From assembly GCA_002803225.1 (NCBI GenBank), contig NXFV01001304.1, forward strand, positions 1-16,645: a DNA stretch of 16,645 nt, in the 5' to 3' direction. Origin of the DNA: Gamarada debralockiae. Taxonomy: Eukaryota > Ascomycota > Leotiomycetes > Helotiales > Hyphodiscaceae. Below are positions 1 through 8,750 of this stretch, piece by piece. Each line of letters opens with the position of its first letter. The first letter of the stretch is position 1. The notes under the pieces are model-generated. The model saw nothing but the letters and a program-made list of their open reading frames with translations, was not told the origin of the DNA and ran no database searches. The translations under genes were made by a program, and so were the position numbers.

Positions 1-298
1 TCTTTTAGATTTACTTTTAATTTAGAGATTATTAATAATAATAAAGAAAATAATAATAAGCTCTTTAATTTATCTTTAACTTTTATTAATAAAAATAAAG
101 GAAAGGCTTTTATTATTATAATTAAGATTTCTTTTAATAATAAACTTAATAATTTTAAGACTATTTTCCTTAAAGCTTTTAAAGATATTTTTTAAGACTA
201 TAAGTTAAAAAAATAATAGTTTAAATAAAGGTATTAGAATTTAATAGTATAAAAGTTTTTTATATATAAATTAATTCTTTTTCTTTTCTTTTAATAAT
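1..298. other. AT-rich RIP-degraded DNA, no gene
   Basis: No open frame of useful length occurs on either strand, and CpA and TpG dinucleotides are almost absent while TpA is everywhere. The stretch abuts the LTR-like repeat at about 299-662. Faint similarity to the minus strand just beyond the matching repeat at 10554-10650 (an A-rich/T-rich tract followed by a short purine run) suggests it is internal sequence of the same element family. Nothing else can be assigned. Confidence 0.6.
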
Positions 299-662
299 AA
301 TATTTTTATAGTACTTAAGAGTAAGTATAAATATAAGAGGGGTTAAATATAGTAGAGAAATATATTAAAAAAGTTATTATTATCTTACTTTTTAGGTTTT
401 AATAGTTCTTATAATTATAAGAACTTTACTTAGCTAGTTTTATTATATATTAGTAAGAGATAAATAGCCTTTATAACTAAAATAGTACTTAGATAATATT
501 ATAATTATATATCTTGTTTTTTATATATATTTTATAGTATATTTAAGTACTATAATCTTTGTTTTATATTATTAGTTTTCATTTTAGTTTTATCCCTTAC
601 TAAGAGTATATATAATATATAATATAATTAGGAAGCGCTTATACTTATATTTCGCCTCTCTA
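299..662 (-). repeat. LTR-like repeat, heavily RIP-mutated copy A
   Basis: Read on the minus strand, this matches the plus-strand repeat at 10241-10553. Both share a start around CGAAATA.AAGTATAAGCGC, a middle segment around CTCTTAGT.AGGGATAAAAC, and an end near CTACTATATTTA followed by ACTT.CCCTTAAG-like sequence. In the best-aligned stretch (582-652 against 10252-10320) nearly all differences are C/T or G/A, and this copy always carries the A or T, as expected if RIP acted on it more strongly. It contains a 22-bp perfect palindrome (404-425) that the other copy lacks. Its length and edges fit an LTR, but no target duplication was found and the exact ends are uncertain. Confidence 0.6.
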
Positions 663-2409
663 TATTATATCTTTTAACTTTAATCTTTTAAAGAAGAAAG
701 AGATTTAAAAGTTTAAATTAATATATATTTAAGCTATAAGTATAGTATTAATAAATATAAAATTATTTACTTTTATATATATTAGAATATTAAAATTAAT
801 TTTTATTTTATTTTTACTTAAAGTATATAAAATTATAAAAAACTTATCTTTTATTAAGTTTAATAAATTTATTTTATTAATATCTAGTATATATATCCTT
901 AAAGTAAAGACTTTCTTTAAAGTTCTTTATTTTTTAACTTAAATAAAATCTCCTTTTATATTTTTAGTCTTCTTATTAAAGAACTCTTTTTTTAATATCT
1001 TATAGATTTAATTACTTTTATAAGACTAAGTATAGTCTTTATTTATATACTTATATTAGTTATAATTATAGTACTTTATACTAAAAGAACTATTAAAAGC
1101 TAAAGTATTATCTTAAGCTATAAAGGATTATTAATTAATATTAATAGTAAAAGTAATAGTAAAAGAATAAGCTAAAATAACTATATTAAAAGTAAATAAA
1201 ATAGCCTAAGTAGTATAATTATAATATTAATTAAAGTTAAATATAGCTTTTAAGGTTTAGACTATATACTTAGTCTTATATTTTTTTTAGTTTTAATTTT
1301 AGTAATAGTTTAAAGGGCTTAGTTTTATCTTTAAGTATTAATATTATTTTATAAGGGATTTATATATTAAATATATTAAAAGAGTAAGAATTAGTATAAA
1401 TTAATATTAAATATTAAGCTTTTAGTAAAGATTCTTATATTAATTAGTTTAAAGTACTTTATTTAATTTAATAAGCTATTAGAATTTAATAATAAAGTTA
1501 AAGAACTTCTTAACTTATTCTTATTAAAGATTATAATACTTATTTTAAGTAATTACTAATCTCTAGAGATTTAAATAGTTAATAAATAAGATATTAAATA
1601 TATTATTTATAAATAAAAGTATTAAAGGTTAATAGAGTTAAAGTAAGACTTAAGTATAGACTATATCTTATCTATAGTTTAGCTATAGATATAAGTTATT
1701 TAGCTTTAAATAAATAAAAAGTAGTTAATATTATTTATTAGCTTAATATATATTAAAAGATATTATATAATATAGCTAAGGCTAACTTTATTATTAAAAA
1801 GAAGAAGATTATTAATTTTTATTAATTATTTTAAAGTATTAAAATACTTAATAAAGAAGATATCTTTTTATATAAAGTATCTTTAATTAAAGAGAATAGG
1901 ACTATAAGGGATCTAGGGGGAGTATAAGTAGTATTAGTCACGTGATATTAAGTAGTACTATTATAAGAGACCTAGTTATATAGTAAAACTAACTTAAGAA
2001 GAGTTCTAAGATAGAAGTTTATTATTAGAGAAGTAGTTAAATAAAAGTATAACTTCTTTAATATTATAATAAGCCTAAGTACTAGAACTAGGCCTATTAA
2101 TAAAGATAATAGTAGAGTATTACTCTTTAGCTATATAAAGCTAAATAAGTTTCTCTTTTATAAAGGAAATAGCTATTATTTAAATAGTTAATTATTATCT
2201 TAGAAAATTAATTTTTATTAAATATTAAAAGTTAGCTAAGCTTTTTAAGATAATAGCTAGGGTTTTAATAATAAGTTATTTACTACTCTTTACTATAGCT
2301 ATACTAGTTCCTTAGCTAATATTACTAGTATTCTTTATAAAGAAGATAACTTTCTTAAATAATATAATAGTCTTAGAAATAAGTTTAATAATATTTATAA
2401 GTAAAATTA
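663..2409. other. AT-rich RIP-degraded repeat remains, no intact gene
   Basis: About 1.75 kb with stops in all frames and almost no CpA or TpG. Short stretches read like decayed coding sequence on the plus strand (for example near 1080-1230 and 1790-1915, with lysine-, alanine- and leucine-rich codons broken by TAA and TAG), but I cannot name the parent protein. One island, TCACGTGA at 1938-1945, stands out because it keeps CpA, CpG and TpG. This DNA is the target into which the LINE at 2422 inserted. Confidence 0.6.
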
Positions 2410-2421
2410 AATATAAGTAAA
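2410..2421 (+). repeat. LINE target-site duplication, left copy
   Basis: The 12-mer AATATAAGTAAA here recurs exactly at 7594-7605, immediately beyond the TAA-rich tail of the LINE. Both copies lie at the abrupt change from AT-rich flank to GC-richer element, where a target-primed insertion would place them. In such AT-rich DNA a 12-bp match can occur by chance, so the call rests on position as well as identity. Confidence 0.65.
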
Positions 2422-2518
2422 AAAAAGGAAAAACGGAACTTTGGAATTTTCGAAAATCGCCCAAAACACACAAAAAGACATCGAACGTACGAAGAACGGC
2501 TAGGAAGATCGGGCGACG
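2422..2518 (+). promoter_or_regulatory. LINE 5' untranslated leader, possible internal promoter region
   Basis: These 97 bases lie between the left target duplication and the ORF1 start. LINEs of this type generally carry an internal promoter in the leader, but I see no specific promoter motif here. The A-rich first 15 bases may be partly target-derived or the true 5' end. The ORF1 ATG context is favourable, with A at -3 and G at +4. Confidence 0.4.
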
Positions 2519-4090
2519 ATGGCCGATCCACTGGCAGTAGCCCCAATAGTAGTTGACGGAGGGTCCCAAGGGCTCGAGCAGTTGTGTTACCACCCAAACG
2601 CGTCCCTATCGCAGTACGGCGCGACCCCAACAAGCTCCCAAGCTCTGCGAGCAGGGGAGCAAGGGCAGAAGCAGACGGAAGATCAGATGAAGCAAGAACT
2701 GATCGACCTAGTACCTAAGGAAAAGAGAGGGAGAGCGAGGGAGCTGTTGGCAGCGCTCTTAGCTCTAGCGCGTCAGGCGACTGACGCAATGGACGCGTCA
2801 CAAAACAGAGAAGCACACGAGAGCACCCCTATTACGATCAAAGAGATTAGAGTAGTAGTAGCTGAGGAGATCGCAAAAATAGAGAAGAACTCCCTAGGAG
2901 CACAGAAGCCTAGGTCCTGGGCTATAGTAGCAGCAACAGGGCACGTGACGAGCGCGCCGCCTAACATAGGGGGAGTCAAGGTGATCCCTGGCCGAGCCGA
3001 GCGGGAGATTACAGTCAAAGGGGAAGGAGCACCGCCAGAGCTAGCCATGCGCTCGCCAATAGAGATCGTCCAAGCGGTAAATACAGCTTCGAGCAAGAAA
3101 GGAGCTATCGCAGCCAGGAAGCTCCCTAGTGGGGACATTATATTGACGTTCGACAGTATAAGGGACTAGCATACAGAACACTAGGAATGGGTAGCGAAGG
3201 CGTTTGGGCCGAAGGCAACGATCGCCAGCCGCACGTACGCAGTACTCATGAAAGGGGTTCCGGTCAAAGCCTTACAACAGGCATAAACAGAGGACCTTGT
3301 AACAGAGCTCACTAATGACGCAAGACTAAAGGTAGTACGAGCTAGAGCGAGGTTCCCTAAAGGACCAAGTATCTAGTACACACGTACTACAGTACTTGTA
3401 GAGCTCGCGAACCCAGTAGACGCAGTCACAGCGTGCGAGCTAGGGATAGTGTAGAAGGCCTAGCTCTTTAGGTGTGAGCCATTCCTGAGCGAGCTTAACC
3501 CTACACAGTACAACAAGTGCTGGAAATAGGGCTACAATAGGAGAGCTTGCAGCAGACAAGAGACGTGTGGCAGGTGCGTAGCCCACGCACATGGGGAAGG
3601 ACGTAGCGGAGAAGAGCTCTGCCCCTCGAACACAGGGGTAGTACTAGTCAGATGCGCCTCTTGCGGAGGACAACACGTCTCGTGGGCATACAGCTGCCCC
3701 CACAAACAAGAGCAACTTACGAACGCACGGGAAGCGTATCAGACGAGACCAACAATAATGGCACTAGGCAATAGAGCCTTGAACAAAGCATACGAGCAAC
3801 GCGCCGAGCAACCCCAAGAGATAGACTACGATGGCTTCCAAACTATAAGGAATAAGAGAGCGTCGTCGGCAAGAGGCCCGCCGGCAAAAAGAGGCCGGCC
3901 CACAGGCTTATTACAAGCCGCGAGTACATCATCCCAGACCCGAATTGTAATCCCAAGCTCCCAACCACAAAGTACACAACCCCAATCGCAGCAGAGCACC
4001 CCAGAGATCATAATCCTAAGCTCCCAGCTACAAAGTACACAATCCCAACCGCAGCAGAGCACCCAAGAGACAGACTACAGCTCTCTATAA
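2519..4090 (+). pseudogene. LINE ORF1 (gag-like nucleic-acid-binding protein), interrupted by seven stops
   Basis: The frame runs unshifted for 524 codons but is broken by stops at 3167, 3182, 3284 (TAA), 3374, 3452, 3461 and 3527 (others TAG). The first 216 residues resemble fungal LINE ORF1 N-termini, with the RSWA segment and a basic ARKLPSGDI segment. Three zinc knuckles follow: about 3509-3550, where the first Cys and the His are Tyr codons; 3571-3630, with CGRC; and 3655-3700, CASC...H...C, complete. A Gln/Ser-rich tail with two 21-residue repeats ends the protein. In the family ORF1 binds element RNA and forms the retrotransposition particle with ORF2. All stops are one C-to-T or G-to-A step from Gln or Trp codons. 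The start was chosen for its good context and its place just after the GC-rich element begins. Confidence 0.88.
3949..4074 (+). repeat. Two tandem 63-bp units in the ORF1 tail
   Basis: Units 3949-4011 and 4012-4074 are in phase with ORF1 and encode near-identical 21-residue repeats. Each contains an SSQ.QSTQ segment and a QQST segment. Because 63 is a multiple of three, the duplication preserved the frame. It forms a Gln/Ser-rich, probably disordered C-terminal tail after the zinc knuckles. Confidence 0.85.
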
Positions 4091-4101
4091 AGCTAGAAGT
4101 C

Positions 4102-7100
4102 ATGCAATGGAACGTCGAAAGCAGCAAAGAGAACCAGAGCATACTAATAGAGGAATGCCAGTACGACGTTCTAGCGATCCAAGAACCATGGTACAACAGA
4201 CAGACGGGCTCTACGTACTGCCCAAGAAGCTTGAGGTACACACTAGTATACAACGGGGGAAGAGCAGCGCTATACGTACACAAACGCCACTTAATACATA
4301 CATGGAGCTCGGTAGCAGGCAAAGACTGGTGTAGCGTCACGTTCCCAGGAAAAGCAGTAATCTACTCAATCTATTCTCCAATCTACGAGGGAGGGAACTG
4401 GCAATCGCCACTAGAAGAGCTTGCGAGCCAGGCCCCTCCAATAGAGACAGTGATCATCACGGGCGACTTGAACCTACACCACCCAGCGTGGGACGAACAC
4501 CACAGGTACAGCGCGAAAGCGCAGACGCTCATACGATTAGCAGAAGCGTGGGACTTAGACTTAATCACGCCACCAGGGACAGAGACGAGAGCACCGCAAG
4601 GGCGTCAGCAAGGGCGCCTATCAACAGTTGACCTAACATAGGCTACGCACGGCGCACCGATATCCTTCCAAGGGACGGGAGCAAGGCTCAGATCTGATCA
4701 CTACCTACAAGTGTTTACACTAGGAGGCCTAGAGAGCGGCCCACAGGCAAACCCGAAGGGCTGGAGCTGGGGACTCATGGACCACAAGATAGTCCAAGCG
4801 GAAGCAGCACACCTAAAGAAAGTAGGCACAGTCGAGAGCAAGGAAGACTTAGAAAGGGAGTTCGTGAATTTAACTATAGAGCTCACGCGAATTGCCGATC
4901 GAGCGACGCCCAAGAGGAAGCCAAGCTCGGGTAGACAAGCAGATTGGTGGACGATAGAGGTAAAGGACGCTGTGGCGAACACGAAAAGAGCGGAGCGACG
5001 CGCTAGGACGCTCAAGACATATAGAGCAGTAGAGCAATTAAGAGTCGCGCAAACAGAACAGACTAAACTTGTTAGACAAGCCCGGACCAAGAGCTGGAGA
5101 CAAGCAGTAGCAAGCGCGGCTACAGACCCACAGCTCTTATGGAGACTAAGCAAGTGGGGACGCTCCCAGAGCTACCTACCACCTCCACCAACACACGTCC
5201 CAGACCTGTACAGCCAGGATATGAGCGTACGAGCTACAACGCATAAGGAGAAGAGCTCGCTACTAGCCTAAAGGTTCTTCCCTAAAAGAGTGACGCGACA
5301 CAATGATAGACAAGCAATGCAAAGAGCTCCCCAGTTCGACATCGACCAATCGATTACTGAAGAAGAGATCGCTATAGAACTACAACGTACCGGAAGCCAG
5401 AAAGCACCAGGCAAGGACCTACTGACGAACGGGCTACTAAAAGCATGCGGCAAACCACTACATCAGAAGCTCGCAGAGCTAGCTACAATAAGTCTGAAGC
5501 TCGGTTGGTTCCCGAAACAGTTCAGACATGCACAAGTAGTAGTTCTCCGGAAACCTGGGAAGAGTCAGGACGAGCTAAAGCACCCGGGAGGCTATAGACC
5601 AATATCACTGCTCAACACGATCGGAAAGCTTATAGAGGCAATTGTAGCAAAGCGCATAGCAAGAGCAGCGGAAGAGTATAGCCTACTGCCAGAAGGACAG
5701 ATAGGAGGCCGAAAAGACAGGTCTACAGAGCTCGCGATCAGACTAGTAACAAGCCAAGTCCAGGAAGCGTGGAAACACAGAGCAACCGCCTCGCTACTAC
5801 AACTAGACCTACAGGGAGCGTTCGATACTGTAGACCACAAGGTACTAGCTGAACTACTCAGCGCACAAGGCTACCCGAGCTGGCTAGTAAAATGGCTAGA
5901 GAGCTTCTTAACAGATCGTACGGCATGCCTCTGCTTCGACTCAGAGAAATTAGAGCAGTTCAGTCTAGAAGCGGGGGTTCCGCAAGGCTCCCCCCTCTCT
6001 CCAATACTCTTCGGGCTATACATGGCGCCGTTATACGAGAGACTAGCGACAAAGCACAGCACGATCGGGGTAGTAGGATACGCCGACGACACGAACTTAC
6101 TAGCCTTTAGGAAGAACGCAAAGGGCAATTGCAAGCAGCTCGCGAGCGCCTAGGAGACGTGTGAGAAGTAGGCCAAGGACTTTGGAATGAGCTTCGCGCC
6201 ACACAAGAGCGAGCTCACGCACTTCAGTCGAGAAAGGAGAGCAAGTAAGGAACAGCTTAAGCTCAGCACCCAAACGATCACCCCAAAGACAGAAGTCAGG
6301 TTCCTAGGGGTCTAGCTAGATAGAAAGCTCGATTAGAAGGCGCATAGGCAAAAGCTAGGCCAGAAGCTCGAAACCCAGCAGTTTGCCCTCACAAGAATTG
6401 CGGCAAGAGTATGGGGCCCAGGCCTAGCAAAAGCTAGGGAGGTCTACACTAAGGTCATACGAAGCGCGCTCGCCTATGGAGCCACAGCGTACCACTCACC
6501 AACGCCGACAGGAGCACTGCCAAGAGGAATTGCGAAAGACTTAGCTAGAACACAAGCGAGCTGCCTACGTATAGTCACAGGAGCATACAAAGCTATACTA
6601 CTGAGGCTATTAGAAACAGAGGCGTATGTACTACCAATTGACCTATACTTGAACAAGAAACTCGCGGAGTTCGAACAACGCCTACGAGCCTCCGGTATGC
6701 ACGAGCTTATTAAGAACGCGTGTAAGGAGATTACCGCACGACTTCGATCTAGGCGGTCGCGCCTAGGGCAGTCTCGAGACGAACTAGTAGCGGGATGGGC
6801 CTTGCAGTAGGCCCCAGCAGAGCACCGAGAAAGGTCGACCTAGCGCGCGCTAGCCAGAGAGTGGCAATTGAGATGGCGCACAGAGCAAGGCAATAGAGAT
6901 AGAAGAGCGAGAGCACTAGGGACGTCAATAGCCGAGCTTAAGCCTGACTTCTCTGCGTCAGTACTCAAGAAGCACGCCAAGCTTACAAAGGCGCAAAGCT
7001 CAATACTTACCCAGCTGCGCACTGAGAAGATTAGTCTACGCGCCTTCCTATTTAATAGGCGGGTCCCAGGCATCAACACCCTGTATTGCCAATACGGAGG

Positions 7101-7305
7101 GGGTAAAGAGACAGTAGAGCACCTCCTCTTACGGTGCTATAAGCGAGCGCAACTACAATGCTCAAGCGCCTTCCCACTACGTACGCGGGAGGACCTAATA
7201 AACGCCTTAAGTTCCCCACAACACGCGCCAATATTAGCTAGAGAGCTTATAAAGTTAGGTATACTCTTAGAATACAAACTAGCGAAGGAACTTGAGAAGC
7301 CCTAG
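4102..7305 (+). pseudogene. LINE ORF2 (AP endonuclease and reverse transcriptase), interrupted by eight stops
   Basis: One unshifted frame of 1,068 codons, broken at 4639, 6151, 6166, 6313, 6334, 6808, 6841 (TAG) and 5269 (TAA). The N-terminal exonuclease-endonuclease-phosphatase domain (about residues 1-205) shows QWNVESS, the AIQEPW glutamate, TGDLNLHHPAWD and a terminal SDH. The reverse transcriptase (about residues 430-720) shows LLQLDLQGAFDTVDH (motif A), GVPQGSPLSPILF (motif B) and GYADDTN (motif C, 6076-6093), so its catalytic aspartates survive. The TAGs at 6313 and 6334 sit at usual Trp positions after FLGV and in the following KL.WKAH-like segment. A C-terminal CCHC knuckle (7087-7137) has Tyr (7093) for the second Cys. 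No RNase H domain is recognisable. In intact elements ORF2 nicks the target and copies RNA into it. Confidence 0.92.
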
Positions 7306-7408
7306 AGCCACCTAACGCCGCTACCAAGCTCGAGCTACCCCAACATACTATTCACCACCGCGCTAAACCAACCACCCCCCCCGGGGGCCCTGTTCCCTCC
7401 TTTTTCAT

Positions 7409-7462
7409 TAGTTGCTAGTAGATCGGTGAGGAACTACTAGTATAAAATTAGACGAACAACTA
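7409..7462 (+). other. Possible two-step stem-loop in the LINE 3' region
   Basis: CTAGTAG (7415-7421) pairs with CTACTAG (7434-7440) around a 12-base loop. Just outside, TAGTTG (7409-7414) can pair with CAACTA (7457-7462), leaving a one-sided 16-base bulge. This is seen directly in the sequence; a role in reverse transcriptase recognition is only an inference. Confidence 0.4.
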
Positions 7463-7551
7463 GAGGATATTAAAGATATATAGGTTTTTCATCTAGCCTT
7501 ACTTTTAAGGCACAGTTTTTACTATGTATTTAGATTGAGGGAGTTCTGTAT

Positions 7552-7565
7552 AGCCTTTATAGGCT
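7552..7565 (+). other. Small hairpin just before the LINE tail
   Basis: AGCCT (7552-7556) and AGGCT (7561-7565) can form a 5-bp stem with the four-base loop TTAT, about a dozen bases upstream of the TAA tail. Its position resembles 3'-terminal stem-loops of other LINEs, but the stem is short. Confidence 0.35.
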
Positions 7566-7576
7566 CAAGCAGTATA

Positions 7577-7593
7577 TAATAAATAATAATAAT
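7577..7593 (+). repeat. TAA-repeat tail of the LINE
   Basis: Repeated TAA units, one with an extra A, sit between the hairpin region and the right-hand target duplication. Short A-rich or TAA tails mark the 3' ends of several LINE groups. The last TAA overlaps the first two bases of the duplication, so the exact junction is ambiguous by two or three bases. Confidence 0.7.
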
Positions 7594-7605
7594 AATATAA
7601 GTAAA
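7594..7605 (+). repeat. LINE target-site duplication, right copy
   Basis: This exactly matches the 12-mer at 2410-2421. It lies directly after the TAA tail, and the sequence beyond returns to the AT-rich, RIP-mutated composition seen upstream of the LINE. Confidence 0.65.
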
Positions 7606-7921
7606 GTTTTAAAGGTTTTATTAATATTTACTAATAGTTTTTATTTTAAAGTATTCTTTTAAAGATTAAAGATTATTAATTAGTTACTAGTTCTTTTAAG
7701 TATTAAGAATTTAATAATTTATATATAATAGAATATTATAAAAAGCCTTTTTAAGTAAAATAAAAGAGTTTAGAATTATATTATAAAGATAAGAAAACCT
7801 TAAGTAAATAGCTTTAATTCTCTATTACTATATTATATAAATAAGAATTTTAAACTAAAGAAAAAAGAAAAGAAGATAAGAGATTAAAGAAAAAGAAGAT
7901 ATAACTAAACTTATTATATTA
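7606..7921. other. AT-rich RIP-degraded DNA, no gene
   Basis: Before the LINE inserted, this continued from position 2409-2421. It has stops in every frame, few CpA or TpG, and an A-rich purine stretch around 7855-7900. I see nothing assignable in it. Confidence 0.6.
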
Positions 7922-8066
7922 TATATAATTTAAGCAAGGTTCTTATAATTATAAGATCTACTTATTATATGATTTCGGGGGAATCCTAAGTACTATAGAG
8001 ACTTAGACCTCAGGTATAATTTCCCTTAGGGCTATTATATATATATTGAGCCAGGCTTAATATTAG
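7922..8066 (+). repeat. Repeat related to 9164-9267, strongly RIP-mutated (copy 2)
   Basis: The first 40 bases (7922-7961) align without gaps to 9164-9203; almost all differences are C/T or G/A, with A or T in this copy. Further blocks also match: CCTCAGG (8008 and 9210) and CTTAATATTAG (8056 and 9257) with flanking AGC and AGG. Spacing differs by an extra 41 bases here. It ends close to where the NLR-type coding fragment begins, so it probably is the terminal part of an LTR-like element inserted in that gene. Confidence 0.6.
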
Positions 8067-8562
8067 GAGCATTAGGGCCGTTATATTATCCCCGCTTCCT
8101 GCTGTCTTACTAGTAAAGGTAATTAGTATCTCTAGGATATAGGTTATATAGACTCACGAGAGACTATAAGCTATCCTAGAGATTCTAAAGGATATTACTA
8201 GTTTTCTCCGCCTATACTATCCTTTATTTCGCGACTTCCTCCTCAACAAAGATCGATATAGGGATTTCTAGGTAGATACGAAGGAGGTACACCAGATATT
8301 AGCTACTGGCTGTATACGGCTAATATTCCAGATACTCAAGAAGGACATTTGCGAAATGCATATTCCTGGTAGTCAAGCCAGCCAAGTTGGGAGTAGTTTG
8401 GTTGAGAAATGCCTCCTATATAAAGTTCAATATACATGTCTTTACTGGGTCTAGCATCTATAAAGGAGTGGTTCGCAGATATACAACAAGGAAGCTCATA
8501 GGTTTTTGCAGGCTCATCTACTACACTAGCTTAAGGCACTTAGGTGGATAGGCAAGCCGTCA

Positions 8563-8567
8563 GAAGG
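8563..8567 (+). repeat. 5-bp target duplication GAAGG, left
   Basis: GAAGG precedes the TGTGAC start of the inserted element and recurs right after its GTCACA end (8746-8750). Removing the element and one copy rejoins the NLR-type reading frame (…PSE-G-I…) exactly, which makes chance unlikely. Confidence 0.85.
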
Positions 8568-8745
8568 TGTGACGGATGCAAACCAAGCAAACATAAGTAG
8601 CGGTGTGAATAGCTTTAACCCCTACGCCAGCTGGCCAAAAAGGCACAAGAATAAGGTTAGAAGCCTTATTCGCTATTCTACTATATATAGGTAACAACCC
8701 AACGCCGACGCATGCCGTAGCATATGACACGCTGGCGCTGTCACA
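8568..8745. mobile_element. 178-bp solo-LTR-like insertion in the NLR fragment
   Basis: It begins TGTGACGG and ends with the reverse complement of TGTGACAG, so it has the TG...CA ends of an LTR and short imperfect terminal inverted repeats. It is flanked by a 5-bp duplication, the size typical of Gypsy/Copia integration. It contains a TATA-like run (about 8680-8690) and no coding sequence. It looks less RIP-mutated than its AT-rich neighbours. Orientation is uncertain. A short non-autonomous element is the alternative, but a solo LTR left by recombination between two LTRs is the simplest reading. Confidence 0.75.
8649..8671 (+). other. Stem-loop inside the solo-LTR-like insertion
   Basis: GAATAAGG (8649-8656) and CCTTATTC (8664-8671) form a perfect 8-bp stem with a 7-base loop. 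In an LTR such a structure could lie in the transcript end region, but nothing here proves a function. Confidence 0.45.
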
Positions 8746-8750
8746 GAAGG
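8746..8750 (+). repeat. 5-bp target duplication GAAGG, right
   Basis: Matches 8563-8567. The next base completes a Gly codon and the NLR-type frame resumes with Ile-Gln. Confidence 0.85.

Larger units (their letters stand above)
7306..7576 (+). other. LINE 3' untranslated region
   Basis: Non-coding sequence between the ORF2 stop and the TAA tail. The frame after the TAG at 7305 stays open to 7440, so that TAG could itself be a mutated codon and the protein originally slightly longer. It includes a run of eight C followed by five G (about 7374-7386) and two possible RNA hairpins listed separately. In several LINE families the 3' end folds into a structure recognised by the reverse transcriptase. 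Confidence 0.7.
2422..7593 (+). mobile_element. Tad-like non-LTR retrotransposon (LINE), near full length, RIP-inactivated
   Basis: A 5.2-kb element with the layout of fungal Tad-clade LINEs. It has a short leader (2422-2518), ORF1 (2519-4090), an 11-bp gap, ORF2 (4102-7305), a structured 3' region and a TAA-repeat tail. It has no terminal repeats and is flanked by a 12-bp direct repeat. Composition changes sharply at both ends against the AT-rich surroundings. ORF1 has seven internal stops and ORF2 eight, all TAA or TAG, yet each keeps one reading frame throughout with no net indel. That points to point mutation by RIP soon after insertion, not long neutral decay. The copy cannot encode its own proteins. 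Confidence 0.9.

Noticed and set aside
663..2409. A DDE transposase relic on the plus strand
   Set aside because: Short blocks near 1790-1915 are vaguely reminiscent of the charged C-terminal ends of fungal transposases, but no catalytic region could be followed and AT-rich decay makes such resemblance cheap.
2312..2633. Two minus-strand ORFs across the left LINE junction
   Set aside because: They cross the target duplication and composition boundary and end in AT-rich Phe/Leu/Ile-rich sequence typical of chance ORFs.
2773..3138. Minus-strand ORF opposite ORF1
   Set aside because: It is the antisense shadow of ORF1 and has no recognisable motif.
4701..5153. Minus-strand ORF of 150 codons opposite ORF2
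   Set aside because: Its Cys/Ser/Ala-rich composition is what the antisense of this Arg/Lys/Glu-rich region produces; it lies wholly within ORF2.
5592..6134. Two minus-strand ORFs across the reverse transcriptase
   Set aside because: They are antisense shadows of a clearly recognised RT domain.
2519..7305. Reassignment or programmed readthrough of TAG in the LINE
   Set aside because: TAG dominates the internal stops, but TAA also occurs, the stops fall at both Gln-like and Trp-like positions, and adjacent Cys and His codons show the same transition type. Mutation by RIP explains all of this; recoding would not.
7374..7386. C8G5 run as a quadruplex or terminator
   Set aside because: It has a single run on each strand, without the four spaced G-runs of an intramolecular quadruplex; it is probably just simple sequence in the LINE 3' region.
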